DNA of 15,016 nt from DATJXG01 sp035500455 (lineage in GTDB: Bacteria > Acidobacteriota > Terriglobia > Terriglobales > Acidobacteriaceae): positions 1 through 15,016 of the forward strand of contig DATJXG010000126.1 of NCBI GenBank assembly GCA_035500455.1. The letters run 5' to 3'. Below the pieces are notes generated by a model. The model did not search any database. It saw nothing but the letters and a program-made list of their open reading frames with translations, and was not told the origin of the DNA. Positions 1-8,065 of this stretch are shown piece by piece; position 1 is the first letter of the stretch; the number at the start of each line of letters is the position of its first letter. A program made the translations under genes and the position numbers.

Positions 1-80
1 CTGTCTTCGCCTCCTGAGTCGAGAGTAGGCGGAAGTCAGCCGTCTTCCCAGGCAAGGATGGTGGGCGGCGCCGGTTCTTT

Positions 81-659
81 CTAAATTCGCAGAGGCCAGA
101 AGCGGGCGAGCAACGGGTACACGGTGTGCCGGCGCAGGGGCAGCGAATTAGGAACGAGCAACTCAGTCCTGCCCAACCACGCGCTTAGGGCCAGCATCGT
201 CCGGCGCAGAGCAGAAAACGGCGGCCGAGAAGAATCCAGATTGCGGAACCATCGGCGCAGGGTGGAGGGATCCGCCACACGATCCGGGTCTTTGACGGTG
301 GGTGCGGCGTCTTCCCAGCAACGGCCCTCCAGGAAGTAGCGCTGTAGCGCCTGGCTGCGAGCGATGGAACTGTAATGGCCGTAGGGCGGAGAAAACGGCG
401 GCAGGAAGGTGAAGGTTTTGCCGCAGCGGTTGCAAAGACCGCGGCGAATCCCGATCCAATCGTGGTGCGCATCATGAGCCTGTTTGCGCCGGCGCCCATG
501 AATGACGATGGAATCCTGCACGCAAATCGGGCAGTGGCGCACAATGGCTTCCGAGCCCACCTCGGCCCAGTCGGATTCGAGGTTGTACTGCGCGGCGGAA
601 AGTGAGATAAACAGTATCGTGACCGTGGGGGCCCCGCTCGCGACGTCGGCCTTTCCCAA
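81..659 (-). CDS. Zinc-ribbon/HTH transposon-associated protein (DUF6431-like), left copy
   Basis: The protein has a CPIC...CNRC zinc ribbon (the CPIC pair at about residues 43-46, the CNRC pair about 30 residues later) with HG and RR motifs between the pairs, then a KTFTFLPPF/PPY segment and a helical C-terminal part containing RRWFRNL, probably an HTH. The gene at the right edge of the window has the same layout: CPQC, HG, RR, C-x2-C, LPxF, PY, then WIRRFR. From memory this ribbon matches DUF6431, which is often found beside transposases. Its role is unknown; DNA or target binding is inference. The start is uncertain: the longest frame begins at TTG (659) without a clear ribosome-binding site, and GTG codons just before the ribbon are alternatives. 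About 63 nt past the stop is CTCAGGAGG, the same motif that precedes the right-hand transposase, so a transposase gene probably starts just outside the window. Confidence 0.7.
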   Translation of the reverse strand: MGKADVASGAPTVTILFISLSAAQYNLESDWAEVGSEAIVRHCPICVQDSIVIHGRRRKQAHDAHHDWIGIRRGLCNRCGKTFTFLPPFSPPYGHYSSIARSQALQRYFLEGRCWEDAAPTVKDPDRVADPSTLRRWFRNLDSSRPPFSALRRTMLALSAWLGRTELLVPNSLPLRRHTVYPLLARFWPLRI

Positions 660-880
660 GATCCGAACTCGAGGGCGGGACCTTCACCTCCCGAGTAAAA
701 TCCCGACTGGAAAAAGAATAACGCCTTTCGTCTAGCCCCCTCCGCTGCAACGGATTAGCCGGTTAATTGCTGAAAGCTCCTTAACGAAAAGTGGCTGAGG
801 TAAGTCCGTTGACTTTATGATCCGCGGAGATTACCTACCGACAAGGGAGGGCTGCCGCGGCAATAGAAAGACCGCTCGTG
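660..880. other. Intergenic region, no gene seen
   Basis: I see no coding region here. The stretch holds an 8-bp palindrome, TCCGCGGA (about 821-828), inside a GGTAA...TTACC inverted pair, followed by CCGACA at 838-843. If the left zinc-ribbon gene belongs to a transposon, the upstream terminus of that element should lie here. ACA at 843 is one possible end, but I could not find a matching opposite end, so this stays unassigned. Confidence 0.3.
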
Positions 881-1078
881 TTACCGCTGTCTGCCCTTGA
901 GAATCTCCTCTGCCTGCTCCCGGGCGACCGGCAACTTGTCGATGTTCTCCTTGAGCCAGCCGTTGAAATCGGCCTCGACGGGCGCATTCCAGGCGGCATC
1001 GATCTGGCCGGGGGTGTACTTGCCCTCGCGCAGGCGCTGGTGGCCGAACATGTCGAGGAGGTGAGTGATTTCGGACAT
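881..1078 (-). CDS. Hypothetical 65-aa protein
   Basis: A short, soluble-looking protein beginning MSEITHLLDMFG and ending EEILKGRQR, with evenly mixed charged residues and no membrane segment. It reads as a helical protein: the middle has TPGQIDAAW and the second half has FNGWLKENIDKLPVAREQ. I chose the ATG at 1078 because the sequence upstream of it in the same frame is not protein-like. A GGAG lies upstream, but at a long distance (about 13 nt), so initiation is not well supported. I do not recognise the family. No operon partner is visible: the zinc-ribbon gene lies 221 nt downstream on the same strand, and the region upstream holds nothing convincing. Confidence 0.5.
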   Translation of the reverse strand: MSEITHLLDMFGHQRLREGKYTPGQIDAAWNAPVEADFNGWLKENIDKLPVAREQAEEILKGRQR

Positions 1079-1371
1079 ACTGCACCACTTTCTCCGCCAC
1101 GAACTCGCGGCAGAGGGTGTCGCTCGGCTGTCATTCAAGCCGGCTCTCATGAGCGGACAGCGCCTTTTGTTCCGTCTTGCTCCGGTCCCGACTTCGGCAT
1201 GTGCCGATGTCATTGCAGAGTCTACGGCACCAGCCAACACCAGCGCAGAGCATTGGATGCGCCCATCTGATAGCTCGAGCACCGAAGGCAGCACTCTCAG
1301 GGTTTGCGCCGCATCATGGCTCAGGCCAGGGCAGTGATGACAGGTGTGTAGTCAGTGGTGCGCTGTTTCCC

Positions 1372-1452
1372 TCACTTATGGAGAGGGTAGTCGAAAAACG
1401 ACAGCAGGAAGCAGAACCCGACCAAAGTTGCGATTGTCCAAATAAGCCACAT
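1372..1452 (-). CDS. Possible 26-aa single-pass membrane peptide
   Basis: The reading frame from the ATG at 1452 encodes a very hydrophobic peptide, starting MWLIWTIATLVG and ending DYPLHK, which would make one membrane helix of about 19 residues with a short polar tail. It stands out in a region that otherwise has no protein-like frame. Against it, no clear ribosome-binding site precedes the ATG, and the frame stays open for about 55 codons upstream without protein character. It could be a real small membrane protein or the remnant of a larger gene. Confidence 0.25.
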   Translation of the reverse strand: MWLIWTIATLVGFCFLLSFFDYPLHK

Positions 1453-1918
1453 GTTATCGCTATGGTGAAAGCAGCCTGAGTTCCAGCGGCCTGACTTGAC
1501 ATTCAATGGATTCCCGCTGGAAACTGCCGAATCGATGGCGCCTGACTCTGCAAGCGCCGAATGTCGGCACTGCACCGCGTCGCGGTGCCGGACTAATGCC
1601 GCGGCCAAAGCAGCCACAACATCAGTGCATGTGGCGCGACGGTAATCACCAGGAAGATGAGTTCGGCCGTCCAGTGTATCCTATCCGGCTTCGGATATCC
1701 GGCCCTGACGAGCATGATCATGGCCGCTTACATGTTGGGCACATGGGATGCCAGATATCCGCACGTGTCCGGTTGGACCAAGATGCTCCTGTTGGGCGCA
1801 TTGATCTCCACGCGAGATCAGGGGTGCCTGGATGGACACGAACGTGCTTCGCAGGTATTGGTGTGGGAGGCGATACCTATCGCGTGGTAACGCCGCTCGG
1901 GTTTGCACGGTAGAACTA
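1453..1918. other. Gene-poor stretch
   Basis: I find no convincing gene here on either strand. Short frames exist, but they lack ribosome-binding sites and recognisable domains. One perfect 7-bp hairpin (GCACCGC, 3-nt loop, GCGGTGC, 1572-1588) is present without a T tract, so it does not look like a terminator. The stretch may be decayed coding sequence next to a mobile-element boundary. Confidence 0.4.
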
Positions 1919-2263
1919 ATGGAAATATATCTGCACGACAGAGCTGAGGCCTTCGAGTTTGTTCTTGAAGGCCAACTGGCTGGCGATGCCGTAGCCAGCC
2001 TTCAGCATGCGTGGAATACTGCGACATCGATCCTGAATGACAAGGACGTGTCTGTCGACGTTTCGGCACTCACGGCAGCGGATGCGGCGGGCATTGAGTT
2101 GCTACGTCGGATGACAGGGTCGGGCGCCCGCTTGAGGGCGGCACTGCCACCACAATCCCAGGATTTCCTCCGGTCCTTGGGAGTAGTGGTGGCAGCGCCT
2201 CCTCGGCCTTCGGGCCGACCCTGGACCTTGGGCCTCCGCCGATTGTTGGGCCTGGAGGGGTGA
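1919..2263 (+). CDS. STAS-like protein 1 (anti-sigma-factor-antagonist fold)
   Basis: A 114-aa protein starting MEIYLHD, with the layout of a STAS domain: an FEFVLEGQLAGDAV strand-turn segment, a helix, a VSVDVSALTAADAAGIELL segment where anti-sigma factor antagonists carry their central loop, then a helix and a final strand. STAS proteins usually act as binding partners in anti-sigma or regulatory switches. There is no Ser or Thr at an obviously canonical phosphorylation position, so partner switching is not shown. The C-terminal tail of about 30 residues is rich in Pro, Arg and Leu and looks added. The start at 1919 was chosen because residues encoded upstream do not belong to the domain; the ribosome-binding site is weak. 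The next gene encodes a second protein of the same plan, 71 nt downstream. Confidence 0.6.
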   Translation: MEIYLHDRAEAFEFVLEGQLAGDAVASLQHAWNTATSILNDKDVSVDVSALTAADAAGIELLRRMTGSGARLRAALPPQSQDFLRSLGVVVAAPPRPSGRPWTLGLRRLLGLEG

Positions 2264-2334
2264 ACGATCGACCGTACCTCTTCGATCGATTTTGGCCGTC
2301 AGCCTGCAAATCCAATATCGGAAGGTAATCAGCA

Positions 2335-2628
2335 ATGATACGGATTATGACCGCGGACGAACCATCAGGCACAACCATCATGGTGGATGGGAAGCTGTCC
2401 GGCGACGGCGTCGAACCCCTCGAAACCTGTTGCATCCAAGCGATCTCGACAGGGAAACCAGTCCGACTGTATCTGCGCGACGTCTCTACAATCGACGAGC
2501 GGGGCCGGGTGCTGCTTGATCAACTCGCTCGAAAGGGCGTCGGGCTTGCGGCCAGTGGTATCTACAGCTCCTATCTCGTGGGTGAGATCCAGTCAGCAAG
2601 CTTGAACGGGCGAAATCCTCAGCGGTAA
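2335..2628 (+). CDS. STAS-like protein 2
   Basis: A 97-aa protein with the same plan as the preceding gene: TTIMVDGKLSGDGVEPLE aligns with FEFVLEGQLAGDAVASLQ, and VRLYLRDVSTIDERGRVLLDQL aligns with VSVDVSALTAADAAGIELLRRM. The pair therefore looks like a tandem duplication or a matched regulatory pair. A good ribosome-binding site, GGAAGG, precedes the ATG by 9 nt. Proteins like this probably bind a signalling partner, but the partner is not evident. The gene converges on the TonB-dependent receptor; the stops are about 70 nt apart with an inverted repeat between them. Confidence 0.65.
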   Translation: MIRIMTADEPSGTTIMVDGKLSGDGVEPLETCCIQAISTGKPVRLYLRDVSTIDERGRVLLDQLARKGVGLAASGIYSSYLVGEIQSASLNGRNPQR

Positions 2629-2636
2629 GGCGTCCG

Positions 2637-2686
2637 CGCCGAAATCGGCACTTGGCTCGTCAGGCGACGTGGCACCGACTTCGGCG
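2637..2686. terminator. Inverted repeat between convergent genes, probable bidirectional terminator
   Basis: CGCCGAAATCGG (2637-2648) pairs with CCGACTTCGGCG (2675-2686), with one mismatch in 12 and a 26-nt loop that holds a smaller CGTC/GACG stem. It lies between the stops of the STAS-like gene and the receptor gene. There is no T tract, so termination is inferred from position and symmetry only. Confidence 0.4.
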
Positions 2687-2699
2687 GGACTTGCACCCT

Positions 2700-5201
2700 T
2701 CAGAAGAACACATCGAAGTCGGCAGTGAACCGGCGGTGGCGCTCGCCGAAGAACACGCCATAGGCGGGATCGGCGGTGTTCCAGTGGGTCGCTTCCGGAT
2801 TGAAGTGGTTGGTCAGGTTGAACGAACTGACCGACAATCGGACGGAATACTTCGACGACACCTTGACATCTCGCCAGACACGGGCATCGAGCGAGAGGAA
2901 ATTGGGGAACCGTGTCGAATTCGGCACGCCAACATAGCGCTGAAGTTCATTGATATCGGAGTACGGAAACCCGTTGCGGTACTCGAATACGGGCGCCATT
3001 CCGTAGCCGTGGCTTGCCAACAGGCGCCCCCAGACTAGAAACCGATTGGGAAGATCCGTGGGTGATGTCGCGACCCTGTTTGCCCGTACGATCGGCTGCG
3101 GGAAGCTACCGAGATATCCCGCGAAGTCGTTCAGATCGCCAGTCGCCCGGCTGCGCACGTAAGAGAAGAAGAATTCGCGCTTTTCACCCTGGCGAACCTT
3201 CGCCGTGACGTCGAATTGCCGGTATCGTCCGGTGCCGCTGCCGGAGAGAAGCATGCGGCCGGTGTTGGTAGCGGGGTCGATGCCGGTGGCATCGAGGATC
3301 ACCAGGCTGCTCGAGACAGCACGAAGATACCCAATACGCAGGCGGACGTTGCTCGTCAGTGGCTGCTCGATCTGCAGGCTTCCAGTGGTGCTGCGCGGCG
3401 CAAAATTCCCAGGGACATCGTGACTATAGGTTAGTCTCCTATGTGAAACCACCTCACCCAAGCCATTGATGTAGGTAAATGGTCCCGCGGAAATTGCACC
3501 CGTCGCGTCATAGAAGGTGATAACGCGATCCGGGTACCGGTCGAAGGAATACACCCCCAGAGGAACGCGGTCGTAGAAAACTCCGGCGCCCGCACGAATA
3601 ACGGTTCCCATGTGCAGGAACGGCTTCCATGCGACGCCGGCCCGGGGAGCAAAGCGCAGAGTTTCCGAGATGGTCTGGGTCTCGCTGCGCATGCCGAGAT
3701 CCAGCGATAGCCGCGGGGTGAGAATCCAATGATCCTGGACGAAGATGGCGGATTCGATATCTTGATTGTGAAATGGCGATCCCGGTTGGAACGCGATCGT
3801 CTCCAAAAGGTGACCGGACGTGTCATCGAGGTTGACGGTGTGCTCCGTCATCAGCCCGTCCTCGACGCTGTGGGCGAGATAAACGCCGGCTTTGAATTCA
3901 TGAGTTCCCCAGCCGTTCCGCTCCGCGAAGGCAAATGACGATGACCAGCTCAGGCGCTTGGCGTTACGATGCTGTTGCGCGAAGTAGTTTCCGGAATCGA
4001 TTTGGGGCTGGATTACGTAGTCGGCATCGCCCTTTGGCCAAACGCTGGCGTGGAATCGCGTCAGCGAGACCGTGTTGTCCCAAAGCCCGCCCAAGATACT
4101 CCACTTGTCGGAGACCGTCGCGGTGTAATTGCTTGTATTGGCGTCCGGCGTGGTCGGCTGAGGGTTGTAGTAGTTCAGATTGACGAATTGCAGGCGCTGC
4201 GGCGCCGCGTGGAAGCTGGCTGCCAACAGGTTCTTGGCGGAGACGATCCAATCAAGCTGGCTGAAGGAATTGACTCCGCCGGTCTTTGTCCGATTGAATG
4301 GAAAAGGCAGCGTGAGAACCGGGGTCTTCCGCACCTCGTAATCGAGGCCCTGCGAAAAGTAAAGCTTGGCGGGAACGATCGGCCCTTCGAAGTTGAGCCG
4401 CGGGGTGGCCGTGCGCAGGCCGCGCAGATGCCAGCTCCGGATGTTGAACTCCGGGAGCGGATCGTTCAGCTCCCATTTCCATTTCTCCCCTCCACGCTTG
4501 GTATCCACCGTGACGACTCCCGAGGAGAACCGTCCAAATTCCGCCAGGAACGGAGTCTGATAGTAGTTGAGGTTTTCGACGATATCGATGGGGACAGTCA
4601 GTCCAAACTCACCTGTGGCCGGGTCGGTAACATCGGCGGAATTGACGATCATCGCATTTCGATGCTCGCCCGTTCCGGAGAGTTGCAACTCGCCTCCGGG
4701 CTGCCGCACGACACCCGGAATCAAGGGAAGTGCGTCCGCTACTGTTGCCGGACGGCTGGGAACGGCCGTGACCACGTCTGTACGGATGCTTGCCACAGGA
4801 GCGGCGGCCGTGTCCACTGCCGACGCCTCGGCGTGCACTTCCACGCTTTCTTTGGTTCCGGCTGCCATGAGCGTCACTTCCAGCGAAGGGGCGGCGCTTT
4901 CATCCCATGCAAAATCGGATACGACCGTAGTCTCGAAACCTCCTTTCGAGACTCGAACCGTATATCGGGCAGGCTTCCGGAGGTGGAAAACGGCGTGTCC
5001 GGTCTGGTCGCTGGACAGCATCGCCAGCGGTTGATTCCCGACTTGAATCTCGACCTGAGCAGCAGGTACGGACAGGTGAGCCTGGTCGAGAACGACCACG
5101 TCCAGCGGGGTTGCGTCAGCCGGAGTGAGCCCTTGCCCGAAGGCGTGACACGATGATGCGAGCGCCACGACAATCCATTTCGCGAACCTGACTGGCAACA
5201 T
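2700..5201 (-). CDS. TonB-dependent outer-membrane receptor with carboxypeptidase-regulatory-like N-terminal domain
   Basis: An 833-aa outer-membrane transporter. It has a signal peptide (about residues 1-22, hydrophobic WIVVALASS core), then a carboxypeptidase-regulatory-like beta-sandwich (about 31-113). A possible TonB-box segment (KESVEVHAE, about 117-125) follows, then a plug domain (about 140-240) with the LIPGV, STG/GEHRN and EFGRFSSGVVTVDTKRGG motifs typical of this group. The rest is a long barrel rich in alternating aromatic strands, ending in a C-terminal Phe, the usual outer-membrane assembly signal. Such proteins take up large substrates such as glycans, or iron complexes, using energy from TonB-ExbBD. 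The substrate cannot be read from sequence, and no carbohydrate-active enzyme or SusD-like partner is nearby. The start at 5201 was chosen because GGAGAG lies 7 nt upstream and the signal peptide follows directly; an ATG 14 codons earlier is less likely. The frame is intact. Confidence 0.9.
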   Translation of the reverse strand: MLPVRFAKWIVVALASSCHAFGQGLTPADATPLDVVVLDQAHLSVPAAQVEIQVGNQPLAMLSSDQTGHAVFHLRKPARYTVRVSKGGFETTVVSDFAWDESAAPSLEVTLMAAGTKESVEVHAEASAVDTAAAPVASIRTDVVTAVPSRPATVADALPLIPGVVRQPGGELQLSGTGEHRNAMIVNSADVTDPATGEFGLTVPIDIVENLNYYQTPFLAEFGRFSSGVVTVDTKRGGEKWKWELNDPLPEFNIRSWHLRGLRTATPRLNFEGPIVPAKLYFSQGLDYEVRKTPVLTLPFPFNRTKTGGVNSFSQLDWIVSAKNLLAASFHAAPQRLQFVNLNYYNPQPTTPDANTSNYTATVSDKWSILGGLWDNTVSLTRFHASVWPKGDADYVIQPQIDSGNYFAQQHRNAKRLSWSSSFAFAERNGWGTHEFKAGVYLAHSVEDGLMTEHTVNLDDTSGHLLETIAFQPGSPFHNQDIESAIFVQDHWILTPRLSLDLGMRSETQTISETLRFAPRAGVAWKPFLHMGTVIRAGAGVFYDRVPLGVYSFDRYPDRVITFYDATGAISAGPFTYINGLGEVVSHRRLTYSHDVPGNFAPRSTTGSLQIEQPLTSNVRLRIGYLRAVSSSLVILDATGIDPATNTGRMLLSGSGTGRYRQFDVTAKVRQGEKREFFFSYVRSRATGDLNDFAGYLGSFPQPIVRANRVATSPTDLPNRFLVWGRLLASHGYGMAPVFEYRNGFPYSDINELQRYVGVPNSTRFPNFLSLDARVWRDVKVSSKYSVRLSVSSFNLTNHFNPEATHWNTADPAYGVFFGERHRRFTADFDVFF

Positions 5202-5603
5202 AATTCTGCTCTCCGAACTGAGCAAGTGCACATGAACTTCCATCCGCCTGATGTGATCGTGCCCGCCCGTTCCATGACCGAATCCCGGTAAAGCGCAGAT
5301 GCTATGGCATGAATAATCCCGCCTCGCGATTCAGAGGATCATGCGAAGGTGCCGAACTCGGCAACTGATATCGGCAGTCGCCCATGCAACGGCGGGCGCG
5401 TTCCGGAAAGTGCTTCGCCGTGGGCGCCTGGCGGTGTACTCCCGTTCGATAAGTCTCCGTGATTCAGGAATATGTAGCCAGGGAGTTAGCGGCGGGTTGA
5501 AAGCGGGGTAGCCCGCGGCACTGGTGACCGGCGTGCCCTTACCACGAACGAAGTGGCGCAGAATAGAAGCCGCTTTATCTTTCAAACTAAAAGGAGCTAT
5601 GAA
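5202..5603. promoter_or_regulatory. Divergent intergenic region with a TGCCGA-AC-TCGGCA palindrome
   Basis: About 400 nt separate the divergently transcribed receptor and beta-barrel genes, so promoters for both should lie here. The clearest structure is the palindrome TGCCGAACTCGGCA at 5350-5363, with a further TCGGCA half-site about 10 nt downstream (ATCGGCAG). This could be an operator for a regulator, possibly the TetR protein encoded at 6335-7039, but nothing ties them together beyond proximity. I could not assign -35 and -10 elements with confidence. Confidence 0.3.
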
Positions 5604-6200
5604 ATGCCCATGAGCAAGTCTCTTCTGGCGCTGTTCGGCGCTTCGATATTTTTCGGGCTACCGGTATATTCTCAGGAGGATTTCCGAAACGAGATGGCCG
5701 TTCAGGGCCTCGGCAGCTTTGTCAAGGAGACAACGCAATCCGGAGTCCAGCAAAGTTCTACTAAAAGCGGCGGTGTTCTGGCCGGGTACAGATTCTACTT
5801 TACAAAGCATATCGGCGCGGAAATCAACTATGCCTACACTTTGAATACACAGAATTACCGTCAGGAGACAGGTACAACTGGCGTGCAGAGTTACTCGCAT
5901 GAAGCGACAGCTGAGTTCGTCTATCGCGTACCATTCAAGCGATGGTCAGTCTTCGGTCTTGCCGGCGGGGGAGCGATTGTTTTCAATCCGAAGGATGTCG
6001 TCGGCGCCAACTACCAGGCACGACCCACATTTGTTTACGGCGGGGGTGCCGATTATAATCTCACCAAACACTTGTTCGTGCGCGCTGAGTATCGAGGACT
6101 CATTTATAACTCGCCAACCTACAACATCGCCGGCCTGAGGGGCATGGATCGCACCACGCACCGTGCCGAGCCCTCCATGGGCCTCGGGTACCGGTTCTAA
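5604..6200 (+). CDS. Small outer-membrane beta-barrel protein
   Basis: A 198-aa protein with a signal peptide (MPMSKSLLALFGASIFFG, cleavage probably near PVYS-Q), then eight or so amphipathic strands with the alternating pattern of OmpA/opacity-type barrels: GVLAGYRFYFTKHIGAEINYAY, ATAEFVYRV, WSVFGLAGGGAIV, RPTFVYGGGADYNLTK, LFVRAEYRG. It ends GLGYRF with the C-terminal Phe used in outer-membrane assembly. AAGGAG lies 7 nt before the ATG at 5604, which fixes the start; another ATG at 5599 is out of frame and too close to the ribosome-binding site. The function is unknown; structural or adhesive roles are common in this fold. A TetR regulator gene follows on the same strand after 134 nt. Confidence 0.8.
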   Translation: MPMSKSLLALFGASIFFGLPVYSQEDFRNEMAVQGLGSFVKETTQSGVQQSSTKSGGVLAGYRFYFTKHIGAEINYAYTLNTQNYRQETGTTGVQSYSHEATAEFVYRVPFKRWSVFGLAGGGAIVFNPKDVVGANYQARPTFVYGGGADYNLTKHLFVRAEYRGLIYNSPTYNIAGLRGMDRTTHRAEPSMGLGYRF

Positions 6201-6334
6201 TTCAGTCCAACCGGCTGCCGAAGTTGATGTGCAGATCGTTGCCGTCCCCTCGGAACTTCGGTTCCATGGGGCCGGCGACGGTTTGTGGATCTCTAAGGCC
6301 GGTGGGCCGTGATTTCCACAAGAAAAGAGGACGC

Positions 6335-7039
6335 ATGGATAAGAGGAGTCTTGACAAGCCCCGAGCCGGAAATGGCGGCAGGCTTTCGAGTGGACAGCGG
6401 CGGGAGCAGATTCTGAAATTCGCTCAGGCCCTGTTCGCGGCGACTGGACTGAGGGCGACGAAAATAGCGACCCTGGCCAGCGCGGCGGGTATTTCCGAGG
6501 CACTCCTGTGCGCGCATTTTGGCACGAAGCAGAGGCTCTTCGAGGAAGTGGTGGGGCGCAATACGCAACAACGTCTGGCCTCCCTGGAGGACCGTTTCTC
6601 GTCGATCCCGAACGTGCCACCCCTTGAATGTATTGAACAGATGGCCGAAGCAACCATACTGGCATGTACTGATGGTGAGGGCAACGCCTCAGTAATGGCG
6701 TGGGCACTAATGGAAGCACCCGAGTTTGCGGCGGACGTCTACCGGGCCGAAGTCGGGGCCACCGAAGCCATGTGGGACAGCGAGATCTGTAGACGCTTCG
6801 CGGACTCGCCCGTCCGTACGCGGCTTGCCGTCCATCTGCTGCCGTATGCAGTTCATGCCTGTATGGCATTCGGGTTTTGGCTGGCTGCGTTGCGGCATCA
6901 ACCCGCGACGGCGGGCGCACATGCCCGCCAGTACGCTGAGGGCCTCGTGAACGCGGCGCGCGCGGTTGTTACTTCATCATCGGCACCACTTGCGCTTGTT
7001 GGTTCCCGGCTATTGCCCCAGGTGGAATTGGCCGGGTAA
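6335..7039 (+). CDS. TetR/AcrR-family transcriptional regulator
   Basis: A 234-aa protein. Residues about 26-73 form a TetR DNA-binding domain: an ILKFAQALFAATGLRATKIATLA helix pair, then AGISEALLCAHFGTKQRLFEEVV, the recognition helix and the conserved HF-x-K-LF-V tail. The C-terminal part is helical, as expected for a ligand-binding and dimerisation domain, and contains several Trp and Met residues, but the ligand is not predictable. AAGAGG stands close upstream of the ATG at 6335, which supports this start over in-frame ATGs further up. The neighbouring beta-barrel gene on the same strand is the likeliest target besides its own promoter; this is inference. It converges on a decayed kinase gene. 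Confidence 0.85.
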   Translation: MDKRSLDKPRAGNGGRLSSGQRREQILKFAQALFAATGLRATKIATLASAAGISEALLCAHFGTKQRLFEEVVGRNTQQRLASLEDRFSSIPNVPPLECIEQMAEATILACTDGEGNASVMAWALMEAPEFAADVYRAEVGATEAMWDSEICRRFADSPVRTRLAVHLLPYAVHACMAFGFWLAALRHQPATAGAHARQYAEGLVNAARAVVTSSSAPLALVGSRLLPQVELAG

Positions 7040-7085
7040 GTCAGAACTGTGCCGGTTTAGCGCGAAGTGGACTGTGTCCAATGCG

Positions 7086-8065
7086 TCACGATTCCATGTT
7101 GCCCTTTGGAAACAGCCGCAGTCGCTCGCGGCGACGCACAGTTCGGTAAGCAATTCGGGCCGGAACTGTCAGTTCCGCTTCCGTCCCCGCACTCAGTTCG
7201 CTCCAGAGTCTTAACCGCGCCCCGATATGTTCTGCGCGCTCGCCGACGCCCGGCAGGCCCCAGTGCCCCTGGCGCGCTACTGCCGCCAGAACCTTACCGT
7301 CGATGCCCTTTCCATTGTCGCGAATGCGCAAACGGAAAAATTGTCGGTCGTAGGCGATTTCGACCTCGATGCGGCTAGCGTGCGCGTGTTGAAACGCGTT
7401 CCGCAGGATCTCGCGCGCAATCCGCTAGACCTCGTCCTGAAGTAGCGGCGACCGGAGCAGCCGGGCTCCTTCCACACTGACCTGGAATGCCGGCGGTTCG
7501 CCGTCCGCAGGAGAAGATCTCGCGAGTTCCTTTCCTGCGGCTGTGACCAAATACTCCAGATCTCTCTCCCTCCAGGGTTAGCCCGCAGGCCTTGAATGGC
7601 ATCCCGGCCTTCGGCGATAACGTCATGTCCCGCGCGGACGGCTTCGTCGAGCGTGCGGATGGCCTCTTCGGTCCGTCCGGGGAGCAGGTTGCGCGCCGCC
7701 TGGAACGAGAACATCAGGCCCTGAAAGCTCTGCAACAGCGTGTCGTGGAGTTCGCGCGCGATGCGCCCGCGCTCGTCGAGGCGCTCCCCAAGCCGCACAT
7801 TGAATTCTCGCCGCAATTGGCGGACCCGTAACTGGTAGGCCCCCCACAGCACTGCCAAAGAATCCCAGCGCAGAAGACGTAAAACCAACTGGTCTGATAA
7901 AGGTGCGGCCGCAGCACGAAACGCACGCTCGCCCCGCGATCGTTCCAGATGCCGTAGCTGTTCGCCGCGATCACCTGGAACGAGTATTCTCCAGGCGGCA
8001 TGTTCGTATAGTGAGCGGTGGCGCCTCGTGCCGGGCGTCCACCCAGTCCTTGTCGAAAGGCACCT
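7086..8065 (-). pseudogene. Decayed sensor histidine kinase (Y_Y_Y, TM, HisKA_3, HATPase_c)
   Basis: The pieces of one kinase appear in order but in different frames. A Y_Y_Y-type segment (YTNMPPGEYSFQVIAANSYG, near 7960-8010) leads into a membrane segment (SWFYVFCAGI). A HisKA_3 dimerisation part follows with the phospho-His box RIARELHDTLLQSF (near 7730). Then come an N box (REILRNAFQHAHAS) and a HATPase domain with DNGKGID and GHWGLPGVGERA. Frames shift near 8020-8030 (FDKDWVDAR continues in another frame), near 7850-7870 and near 7565-7580, and a TAG stop at 7425-7427 sits just before the N box. The large beta-propeller sensor usual in this family is absent. The intact parent probably phosphorylated a LuxR-type regulator. 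The upstream limit is approximate. Clustered sequencing errors could explain some lesions, but the missing N-terminus argues for real decay. Confidence 0.85.

Noticed and set aside
3969..5156. Long plus-strand open frame (395 codons)
   Set aside because: It lies wholly antisense to the intact TonB-dependent receptor gene; its translation has no domain features and no ribosome-binding site. It is a by-product of G+C-rich codon use.
6252..6265. GGAAC-TTCG-GTTCC hairpin after the beta-barrel gene
   Set aside because: Only a 5-bp stem and no T tract; too weak to call a terminator.
5946..6920. Minus-strand open frame (324 codons)
   Set aside because: It runs antisense across both the beta-barrel and TetR genes, which have good starts and domains; the translation is low-complexity Pro/Arg/Ser.
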